Below are positions 24,130 to 30,861 of a stretch of DNA of 64,000 nucleotides, piece after piece. The DNA comes from Helicobacter sp. MIT 21-1697 (GTDB lineage Bacteria; Campylobacterota; Campylobacteria; Campylobacterales; Helicobacteraceae), in the NCBI RefSeq assembly GCF_026241255.1, contig NZ_JAPHNC010000003.1, positions 1 to 64,000 on the forward strand. Direction: 5' to 3'. The translations under genes were made by a program, and so were the position numbers. Each line of letters begins with the position of its first letter. Position 1 is the stretch's first letter. The notes beneath the pieces were generated by a model, which had not been told where the DNA came from, ran no database searches, and saw nothing but the letters and a program-made list of their open reading frames with translations.

Positions 24130-25536
24130 TCAAGTATTTAATTCTTTTAATTGATTTCTCACATAAGAGAGAACCTCTCTTGTTGGGTGTTGGTTGTATC
24201 TACCCTTTAATTCAAAGATTGCAAATTGCTTTCTTTTCTTTTCAATCTCTAAGGTATAATCCTTCTTCTTATAATTTAAATTATAAATGGCACTTAATCC
24301 TTGATTGATTCTATTTTTTCTTGTCCAAACACAATTATGTTGTTTTTGCCCTTGTAAATAAAGCTCTTTTTCTGTTTTTAAAAGTGTGAAGTTTTGAGGT
24401 AGGTTTAAATGGATAAACTCTGCACTAATTTTAAGTTTTTTATTCTTTGGAATCTTGCTTTTCTCTAGTTCTTTTACTAATACATCGTGTTCTTGTTTTA
24501 TTCTTTTAATGGATTGAATCTTAAGATTGAAGGTAGATTTTGTTTGATAGACTAATTCTACATAGTCTTTTAGTAATTGTCTATTCTCTTCCTTACTTGG
24601 ATTAATTTTCTCTAGCAAATAAAGATAACATAGATTAAAGCAATTAAACTTCTTTCTCTTATAAAAAACTTGTTTGCAAGATTTAAAAAATTCATTCTTA
24701 CAATCATTCATCTTATAGCTTAATAAGAATTGATATATCTTATTTCTTTCTTTTTCCTCTATGAAAGGTAAAGAAACTCCAAAGGATAAAGCCATAAATA
24801 AGTTGAGCTTATTGAGATTAAAAGGGATTTTAGTCTTTAGAGTATTTTCTACTACTTCTTGAATTACTCTTGCATTCTTTAAAAGATTAAACTCTAGTCT
24901 CAAGCTAGATAAAACAAAGTAGGGTAAGAGATGTAAATCTTTAATGATAGGTGTAGAAATTCTTGCTAAAAAATAGGTTTTTAAAAGTTTATCGCTAAAG
25001 AGATAATCACAACGATTGGTTTTAATAAAAATCTTTGAGTTTCTATAAGTGTTTAAATTAAAATTACCTAGTATAATACTATCGTCTTCTTTAATGATGA
25101 AGTTTTGATTTTTTTGCCAAAATTCAGATTCAAGTTTAAAATGATTCTCTATTCTTTTAAAATAGATTTTCTTTTTATAAAGAAAAATATCTTTATTCGT
25201 GCTATCATAATCAAGTCCATAAAAGATATTTTCCTCTCCCTCAAAATTACAAAAGCTAAATTCAAATTTTAAATCCTTATTTGCTTCTAAGACTTTCTCC
25301 ATAAAGATAAGGAGAGATTTGGGGAGAATTAAAATCTTTGGAGAATCATCAATGGGTAACTCATAGAGTAAAACAGAATATTCTTGTTTGATACTCTCTA
25401 AAAAGAATAAGAAATGACTATCCTTTCGCCATTGCTTTAAATCAAAACAGAGAGGGTGTTTCTTTAGTGTGTCTTGACTAAGAGAATTAAAATCCAAAGG
25501 AATATAGTCTTTAATGAGGCTTGTATTGGTTTGCAT
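24130..25536 (-). CDS. PcfJ-like protein
   Basis: The C-terminal 100 residues carry the PcfJ-domain pattern: LLKTEKELYLQGQKQHNCVW, then YTLEIEKKRKQFAIFELKGR and YNQHPTREVLSYVRNQLKEL. The 468-residue length fits that family. PcfJ was named on an enterococcal pheromone plasmid and is common on plasmids and ICEs; its biochemical function is unknown. Its stop/start overlap with the next gene suggests a two-gene unit. The N-terminal 350 residues are helical and unassigned. Confidence 0.65.
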   Translation of the reverse strand: MQTNTSLIKDYIPLDFNSLSQDTLKKHPLCFDLKQWRKDSHFLFFLESIKQEYSVLLYELPIDDSPKILILPKSLLIFMEKVLEANKDLKFEFSFCNFEGEENIFYGLDYDSTNKDIFLYKKKIYFKRIENHFKLESEFWQKNQNFIIKEDDSIILGNFNLNTYRNSKIFIKTNRCDYLFSDKLLKTYFLARISTPIIKDLHLLPYFVLSSLRLEFNLLKNARVIQEVVENTLKTKIPFNLNKLNLFMALSFGVSLPFIEEKERNKIYQFLLSYKMNDCKNEFFKSCKQVFYKRKKFNCFNLCYLYLLEKINPSKEENRQLLKDYVELVYQTKSTFNLKIQSIKRIKQEHDVLVKELEKSKIPKNKKLKISAEFIHLNLPQNFTLLKTEKELYLQGQKQHNCVWTRKNRINQGLSAIYNLNYKKKDYTLEIEKKRKQFAIFELKGRYNQHPTREVLSYVRNQLKELNT

Positions 25537-25817
25537 TATCTAGTCTTTAATAACTCTTTATTCTCGTGGATATTGCCGATGACTTCAAATTTAAAGTCAA
25601 AAATAAAGGAAAGTTCAAAAAGAGAAAATATTGTATTACAATCTCCCCATTGCCCATTTTTATTTTTGATTTTGTATTTTCGGGGGATAAAAAACGAATA
25701 TCCTGTATCAAAGTTCCCATACTCTATACCAATTCTATTGTAGCTTCTTTCTAAACTTAAGTAGAAAATTTCTGCTATAAAAGATTTTTCAAGTGAATCA
25801 AAATCTTTTAGTTTCAT
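25536..25817 (-). CDS. Hypothetical protein coupled to the PcfJ-like gene, 93 residues
   Basis: The reading frame overlaps its neighbours by one and four bases. It is aromatic-rich, with IGIEYGNFDTGYSFFIPRKY and FDFKFEVIGNIHENKELL. PcfJ genes often have a small PcfK-like partner; this sits in that position, but I cannot see a family match. Confidence 0.55.
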   Translation of the reverse strand: MKLKDFDSLEKSFIAEIFYLSLERSYNRIGIEYGNFDTGYSFFIPRKYKIKNKNGQWGDCNTIFSLFELSFIFDFKFEVIGNIHENKELLKTR

Positions 25818-26374
25818 TTACTCCTCCTTATCTCATCTCTTGGTATATGAGCATTTGCCCACTCCTTATATTGGGATATTTGTTTTCTATAAATGCTAGG
25901 TTTTATAGGATTTTCTTCACTCCATAAGCCTTTGTGAGCTAGTCTTGCTTGTATTTCTAAATGCACATAGGCTAAAGAGTATTCTTTATATGCCCACGCT
26001 AAACCATTTTCTACTTGATTGGCATTAACATCAATGCCATTACAAAAGACTATGCCTACAATTCTGTTGTATTTATCTTTATCTTTGATTTTAATTGTTG
26101 CTTGAGAATTAAGAGGGCAGAGTTTTAAGAGATTATCTTTTGAGGCTTTACCAAAGCTCTGTTTAGATTCAGGTGCATCAATCCCATAGAATCTAATTTT
26201 TAACTTTTCTTTATTGTATAAGAGTGTAAGTGTATCACCATCAGCAACTTTTATAATCTTGCCTGTGATGGATTTGCCCTCTATATAAGCGAGGTTATAG
26301 CCAAAGAATTGATTTATAATTGCAATAATGACACAAAGAGCGGATAAAATAAGTGTAAGATGTTTTTTGGACAT
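25814..26374 (-). CDS. Staphylococcal-nuclease-like (thermonuclease) protein, exported or membrane-anchored
   Basis: The 186-residue protein has an N-terminal hydrophobic segment and an SNase domain: GKIIKVADGDTLTLLYN, KIRFYGIDAPESKQSFG, KDKYNRIVGIVFCNG and VENGLAWAYKEY. The catalytic pattern (D in ADGDT, R in IRFYGIDAPE, E, R in DKYNRIVG) is intact. Such nucleases need calcium and degrade DNA or RNA in the periplasm or outside. SNases are frequent on conjugative plasmids of proteobacteria. Confidence 0.85.
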   Translation of the reverse strand: MSKKHLTLILSALCVIIAIINQFFGYNLAYIEGKSITGKIIKVADGDTLTLLYNKEKLKIRFYGIDAPESKQSFGKASKDNLLKLCPLNSQATIKIKDKDKYNRIVGIVFCNGIDVNANQVENGLAWAYKEYSLAYVHLEIQARLAHKGLWSEENPIKPSIYRKQISQYKEWANAHIPRDEIRRSK

Positions 26375-26376
26375 AG

Positions 26377-27051
26377 CTATCTCCTATAATTGTGGGATTT
26401 ATTGTTTGATATTTTTGTTTTTGTGGATTTGGTAGATTGTTTATTTGATTGTGTATTATCTATGGTTTTCTCTACCTCTTTTTGAGGCACAAGATTTTGA
26501 TTTTTAATATAGAGCTTAATAGCTCTTTGTTTTTCAATAAGACTAAGTTCTGTCTCAATAGCACTTAAGGCGTTTGCTTCATTGATTCTGAAGCTATCCG
26601 CGCTTTGATAGATTCTTCCAATGCTTCCGCTCGTTCGGCTAATGCCTCCGCTTTCTCTGCTCTCTCCTCCGAGTATTGCACTACTGCTTCCATAATATGA
26701 GGTGGTATTTCTGCTTCCAAGAATGCCATTTTCTTTGGATTGCCGTGTGCTTTCAGGATTAATTGTCTTAACATCTCCAAACCCTTCTCTGTGGGTATTG
26801 AGATATGGGCGTTCTTGTGTGGTGCTTGTATGTGTTTGTTCATTTTCTTGCTCCTGCATTATATGGGTGAGTATTGTAGCAAATTCATCACCATTGTTGG
26901 CTGAATGTTGTATATTTTCTTGTGGAGTAAGAGAATCTTTATGTGGAGTAGAATCTTTATTTTGTTTTTGATTGTGTTCTTTGTTATGTTGATTGCTCTC
27001 TTGCTTTGTGAATCCACCAAATAATGCAGAGATTTTGCCTTTGATATTCAT
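26377..27051 (-). CDS. Hypothetical low-complexity protein, 224 residues
   Basis: The N-terminal third is rich in Asn, Gln and His, the middle in Ser and Gly (GSSSAILGGESRESGGISRT), the end in Lys and Ser. It looks disordered. The start abuts the stop of the preceding gene (TAAATG). A 92-codon frame (26565-26843) with its own good ribosome site lies inside it in another phase, and that inner frame looks more protein-like over the shared stretch. Confidence 0.5.
   Translation of the reverse strand: MNIKGKISALFGGFTKQESNQHNKEHNQKQNKDSTPHKDSLTPQENIQHSANNGDEFATILTHIMQEQENEQTHTSTTQERPYLNTHREGFGDVKTINPESTRQSKENGILGSRNTTSYYGSSSAILGGESRESGGISRTSGSIGRIYQSADSFRINEANALSAIETELSLIEKQRAIKLYIKNQNLVPQKEVEKTIDNTQSNKQSTKSTKTKISNNKSHNYRR
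26565..26843 (-). CDS. Overlapping out-of-frame ORF, 92 residues, with its own ribosome site
   Basis: It starts at ATG 26843, seven bases after AGGAG. The product has a structured-looking N-terminal part (EKGLEMLRQLILKAHGNPKK, EIPPHIMEAVVQYS) and a coiled coil with an alternating AEALAERAEALEE pattern. Composition is more regular than that of the frame in which it is nested. It may be a real dual-coding gene, or the larger frame may be the result of a shift joining two genes. Confidence 0.45.
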   Translation of the reverse strand: MNKHIQAPHKNAHISIPTEKGLEMLRQLILKAHGNPKKMAFLEAEIPPHIMEAVVQYSEERAEKAEALAERAEALEESIKARIASESMKQTP

Positions 27052-28272
27052 TTAACGCCCTAGTTGATGAGAGAGCGCACTTTTTTCAAGTGATAAAGTT
27101 TTATTCTCAATAATAGCATTGAGCTTTTTATTTGTTTCCTGCCAAAGATTTGGTGAGTTTTCTTTGATTTTTTGTGCTATTTTCTTGTTTGCTTCTTCAC
27201 TCATACGCTTATCAATAGTATTTTCTGATTGTTTCATTTTAAGGGCTGTTTTTACAAACTCATTCGCATTTTCATTGCTAACTTTTTCACCTACACTTGC
27301 AGTGATAGCAGATTCTAATCCTTTATCAAGCAGCTTATTATTTTGGAGATTGTATTTTAATCCTTGCTCTATCATATCTTTATGTTCTTTGCTCAGTATG
27401 CTTGGTTCTTTGTTTTGCAAGATGAGCAGAATCTTCATTTCATTTTCTCCCATACCATTTTTACAATACTCAAAAAACTCTTCTTTAAATGCTTCTTTGC
27501 TAATGGGCATATCAAGATTCTCTATCTTTTTCTTTTCAAACCAATCTACCAAATCAGTGAAGTAAGTATTTGGATTGAGTTTTTTGTCTTGCTCCATTGA
27601 TGGTGTATGTCCTAATTCCTCTTTTACTTCTTTCATAAAGCTATCAATGAAATTTTGGGAGTTGTGGTGCTTTTGTCTTATTTTTTCTATATCAAAGCCT
27701 GTTTTTGGCTGCCACTCTGCTTTATTTGAAGCATTATCATAATCAAATTTTAAGGCTTTAAGCTCCTCTTTATCAAGTAAAAAGTCATTATTATAAATAC
27801 TCACACCCTCTTGTTGTTCATCATTTTTTAAAATCCCCATTTCTAAAAGTTCATTTTGATGTTTAAGTGTAAATTCACTTAAGGCATTTTGAATTTTCTC
27901 ATCAAAAGCAAGTAGATTTTCTACTTTTTCTATGGGCATAGATTCTGAGCGTTCCATTTCTTTGTCAAGTTCTGCATTTGGAATATCTTGAAGATGCTCT
28001 TTAGATTCTTTGGATTGAGCTAAATTTTGTATTTGCTCTTGAGGATTTTTTAGTTCGCTCTGTTCTTTTTCTATGTTTTCATTTGTCTGTGTTTGCTCAT
28101 TTTGTGGAGATTGATTTTGTAATTCTTGCTCTTTTTTAACCTCCTCTACTGCCTGAATAAGCTTTTTTAAAAATATATCTCTATCTTCAGGCATTAAAAA
28201 ATGGAAAAATCGTTTAAATTCATTCATTATTTCTTCGCTCTGCACATCATTTAAGTGCTGCATAAAAGACAT
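27052..28272 (-). CDS. Hypothetical Gln/Glu-rich protein, 406 residues
   Basis: The start ATG 28272 (MSFMQHLNDVQSEE) has AAAGGATTTGCA upstream. Residues 40-110 are low-complexity; the remainder is helical (EVKEELGHTPSMEQDKKLNP, ANEFVKTALKMKQSENTIDK). No catalytic motif is visible and no family recognised. It has no signal or membrane segment. A dispersed hairpin lies just upstream. Confidence 0.6.
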   Translation of the reverse strand: MSFMQHLNDVQSEEIMNEFKRFFHFLMPEDRDIFLKKLIQAVEEVKKEQELQNQSPQNEQTQTNENIEKEQSELKNPQEQIQNLAQSKESKEHLQDIPNAELDKEMERSESMPIEKVENLLAFDEKIQNALSEFTLKHQNELLEMGILKNDEQQEGVSIYNNDFLLDKEELKALKFDYDNASNKAEWQPKTGFDIEKIRQKHHNSQNFIDSFMKEVKEELGHTPSMEQDKKLNPNTYFTDLVDWFEKKKIENLDMPISKEAFKEEFFEYCKNGMGENEMKILLILQNKEPSILSKEHKDMIEQGLKYNLQNNKLLDKGLESAITASVGEKVSNENANEFVKTALKMKQSENTIDKRMSEEANKKIAQKIKENSPNLWQETNKKLNAIIENKTLSLEKSALSHQLGR

Positions 28273-28326
28273 TGCAAATCCTTTCAAATGGAATAGATAT
28301 GCAATCATAATAAAAAACTTGATTTT

Positions 28327-28368
28327 AAAAATACACACTTTTTAAGGAGAATGAAAAATGTGTATTTT
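28327..28368. repeat. Dispersed hairpin, copy C
   Basis: AAATACACACTTTTTAAGG pairs with GAAAAATGTGTATTT; loop AAGGAGAATG. This is the longest stem of the three copies. On the minus strand it is followed by TTTTTAAAA and could act as a terminator of the gene at 28397. Confidence 0.6.
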
Positions 28369-28396
28369 AAGGGAAAGAGGTTAAGCCCTTTTGTGC

Positions 28397-28858
28397 TTAG
28401 GGCTTAAGTTGTTGGAGCAAAAACATTATAAGGGTAGCATTTGCACTTACTGAAAGGAGGGCTGCTGATACACCAACACCCACAACCCATTTAATCATAC
28501 TTGATTTTACTTCTGCTATTTCAAGCTTCAACTCTTGCCTTACTTCTGCTATTTCAAGCTTCAACTCTTGCCTTAACTTTGCCATTTCAAGCTTGAGTTC
28601 TTGTTTGGCTTCCGCTATTTCTGCTCGCACAAAATCTTTTGTTGCAAGCTCCCCTCTAATTTTTTCAATAGCTTCATCTTTGAGTTCATCTATACTTAAG
28701 GCACTATCATTACTTACATCTTGTATAAGTGCCTGTGCTATTTGTATGCTCTCTTGTATTGTTTGTTGCCTTTGTGCTTCATCTTTGAATTGAAAATACT
28801 TATTCACAAAGTTTTCAATAAGCAAAATTGAGCTTTGACGCAATGTTAAGTTTTTCAT
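28397..28858 (-). CDS. Coiled-coil protein with a C-terminal membrane anchor (DUF1640-like layout)
   Basis: ATG 28858 follows AAAGGAGCAAAA. The 153-residue protein has an N-terminal helical part, a coiled coil built from three 11-residue repeats related to EIAEVRQELKL, and one C-terminal helix (WVVGVGVSAALLSVSANATL). This resembles CCDC90/DUF1640-type proteins. The repeats are nearly identical at DNA level (33 bp), so copy number may vary. Function unknown. Confidence 0.65.
   Translation of the reverse strand: MKNLTLRQSSILLIENFVNKYFQFKDEAQRQQTIQESIQIAQALIQDVSNDSALSIDELKDEAIEKIRGELATKDFVRAEIAEAKQELKLEMAKLRQELKLEIAEVRQELKLEIAEVKSSMIKWVVGVGVSAALLSVSANATLIMFLLQQLKP
28509..28607 (-). repeat. 33-bp tandem repeats inside the coiled-coil gene
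   Basis: Two identical 33-bp units (28509-28541, 28542-28574) are followed by a diverged third unit (28575-28607). Each encodes 11 residues, a hendecad unit, so expansion or loss would change rod length without breaking the frame. Confidence 0.8.
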
Positions 28859-28912
28859 TTTTGCTCCTTTAACTAATAATATCATATCAAAAAAGCTCTT
28901 TATAGAGCTTAA

Positions 28913-29113
28913 TCACTTTTTGAAATAAGGAAAGGGAGGGATTAAATCTAAAATCTCTTTTTGATAAATAAAAGCCTTAAACTCCTTTGTTCGTCTTATT
29001 TTCTTTACCAAAAAATCATCTCTGCAATCAAGTGAATTTAAAAAAGCCATTACTTGCATACTCACAAGCTCTTTATTGCTTCTTGTATTTGAAGCTCTGC
29101 GTAATGTTTTCAT
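28913..29113 (-). CDS. Hypothetical basic protein, 66 residues
   Basis: ATG 29113 has AAAAGGAGTAAGAG upstream. It reads MKTLRRASNTRSNKELVSMQ and ends in EILDLIPPFPYFKK. No family recognised. It is transcribed from the second copy of the 68-bp promoter module. Confidence 0.5.
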   Translation of the reverse strand: MKTLRRASNTRSNKELVSMQVMAFLNSLDCRDDFLVKKIRRTKEFKAFIYQKEILDLIPPFPYFKK

Positions 29114-29139
29114 CTCTTACTCCTTTTGTTTTATGTGGA

Positions 29140-29207
29140 TATTATAAAACAAACAAGAGCCTGTAAATGCCTAATACAAGACATTCACACGCATTTATTC
29201 CCTTAAA
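29140..29207 (-). promoter_or_regulatory. 68-bp repeated promoter module, copy 2
   Basis: It is 60 of 68 bases identical to copy 1 at 24041. On the minus strand TTTACA and TATAAT are separated by 15 bases and lie about 27 bases before the gene starting at 29113. Duplicate control regions suggest the two small genes are coregulated. Confidence 0.55.
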
Positions 29208-29220
29208 AAGATAAAGAGTA

Positions 29221-30405
29221 TTAAAGCGATTTAATTGCCTTATGCTTTGGTTTTTTATTAAAAGCTTCTTTGCTTTCTTTTGGAAGTGCTTTAAGCGTAT
29301 CGGCTTTGCGTATAGTCTTTAAAAGATTAGCATTTTTTTGTGTATCGTTTATTCTGCCATATTTAAGAATCTGCATATCTATCCAATCTTTATAAGTGTG
29401 CTTATTGAGTTTTTGCAAACCTGTGATATTTCTAAGCTTTAAATCATCATTGCAATCTTTACAAAAAGGAGTATAAACGATAGGAAATTGCTTTTTTGCC
29501 TCAAATACTAACTTTTGCATATTTTGACTTAGAGTTTGTCCTTTTTCATCATTATCAAAAGCAAGCGTAATTTTTGCATTATGAGCCTTTTTTATCAGAT
29601 ATTCTAAGCCCTGCTTGGTATTTTCACTAAATTGTCCTGCTGTTGATAAAAGCATAGTCTCATTGGCTTTATAATCTTTTATTTGTGCAAAGGAGAGAGA
29701 ATCAAAGATAGATTCTGTAATAATGATGTTTTGAATGTCATTTGATTCTTTATTGATATTGAGAATCTCTATGCCCTTGCTCCCATATTGAATGTTTTTG
29801 ATTGGCTTATCAAGTTGATTTCCCTCTCTATCTTGTGTAATGGGAAGTGATAACCTTTTAGTATAGCCACAAATGCCTAGCAAGATTCTATTTTCATCTG
29901 TGAAGTCTTTATTGATATGCTGAAGTTTGTAATTTGGAATAATGATATTATGATAAGTATCTTCTTTGATAAAGCCTTGATATTGAGTAAGAAATTCCTT
30001 ATCAAAACCTCTAAGTTCTAAAAGTTTATTGTCTTTGACATTAGCTTGAGTGAAGTTCTTATAGCTTTTTAGTGCATTTAACTCGCTCATTTGTGTGTGG
30101 GATTGCGAAAAGAAATTGTGATTATAGTGTTTGGCTGTATGAATACTCTTATCAAAATTTGCCACCATTTGGTGCAAATCATATCCGTGATTGCGTGCAA
30201 AGGATATGATATTGCCCCTATCAAAATCATCGTGGCGATTAAAATAAAGGTAATTCTCTCCTTTTTTAGATACAATGATTTTTATATCTTTATCTTTGTT
30301 GATGAGTGCAGGGTAGTTTTTTGAACTTTTATTTCTATCAATTTCAAAGCCATTAGCAAGTAATATCTCGTGCAAGGGGAGCTTAGTTAAATCTTGAGAT
30401 GGCAT
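29221..30405 (-). CDS. Toprim-domain primase-like protein
   Basis: The 394-residue protein has an N-terminal region (LHEILLANGFEIDRNKSSKN, HDDFDRGNIISFARNHGYD) like the DUF3991/zinc-ribbon-less front of plasmid primases, then a Toprim fold: NIIITESIFDSLSFAQI (catalytic Glu) and KITLAFDNDEKGQTLSQNM (DxD-type). Such proteins prime lagging-strand synthesis on transferred DNA. The start overlaps the stop of a 57-residue gene. Confidence 0.75.
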   Translation of the reverse strand: MPSQDLTKLPLHEILLANGFEIDRNKSSKNYPALINKDKDIKIIVSKKGENYLYFNRHDDFDRGNIISFARNHGYDLHQMVANFDKSIHTAKHYNHNFFSQSHTQMSELNALKSYKNFTQANVKDNKLLELRGFDKEFLTQYQGFIKEDTYHNIIIPNYKLQHINKDFTDENRILLGICGYTKRLSLPITQDREGNQLDKPIKNIQYGSKGIEILNINKESNDIQNIIITESIFDSLSFAQIKDYKANETMLLSTAGQFSENTKQGLEYLIKKAHNAKITLAFDNDEKGQTLSQNMQKLVFEAKKQFPIVYTPFCKDCNDDLKLRNITGLQKLNKHTYKDWIDMQILKYGRINDTQKNANLLKTIRKADTLKALPKESKEAFNKKPKHKAIKSL

Positions 30406-30578
30406 TAATGGAATCTTTTGCTTTTTTGCTTATGTGCGTTAAAATTTTTAAGAATATAGCGCAGAGTGCCAAGCAAATAGCGGTAATGATAGTCTTGTTT
30501 GTTTTTTGCCTTTTCTTTTTCAAGGATAGGAATAAGTTTATAGGCAAGATATTCTAGCTCACTTTGATGTTTTTTCAT
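30405..30578 (-). CDS. Small basic protein, 57 residues
   Basis: It starts in an ATGA overlap with the topoisomerase stub stop and ends overlapping the primase-like start, so the three genes are one translational chain. The product (MKKHQSELEYLAYKLIPILE) is basic and helical. No family recognised. Confidence 0.55.
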   Translation of the reverse strand: MKKHQSELEYLAYKLIPILEKEKAKNKQDYHYRYLLGTLRYILKNFNAHKQKSKRFH

Positions 30579-30861
30579 TGTTTCTCTTTTTTAGGCATTT
30601 TTTTACAATTCTCATCAATGAATTTTCGTGCAATGCGATAATCCTTTTCAATACCTTGTGGCATTGGAATCTTAAGCGTAGCAGATATATCTTTGCAAAA
30701 CTTCATTTGTGCCTCACTTGGTGGATAGTCTTTTTTCTCTTTAGGCTCTACTTTAAGAGGCATAAAGTTCATTTTTGAATGAATGGTTTTCATAAAATCA
30801 ACATAGCTTTTTTTGCCACAAGCAATTTCATCAAGCTGATTTTCCATATCTGAAGTAAAGG
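30575..30861 (-). pseudogene. C-terminal stub of a type IA topoisomerase, cut exactly at the first array repeat
   Basis: From the edge of the repeat the frame reads PFTSDMENQLDEIACGKKSY and then KKDYPPSEAQMKFCKDISAT and KIPMPQGIEKDYRIARKFID, matching the end of TopA-like proteins carried by conjugative elements (FTxxMExxLDxIAxGK). About 95 residues remain; the family has 600 or more. The upstream codons are replaced by CRISPR repeat and spacer sequence, so the N-terminal catalytic domains are absent from the window. Confidence 0.75.
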
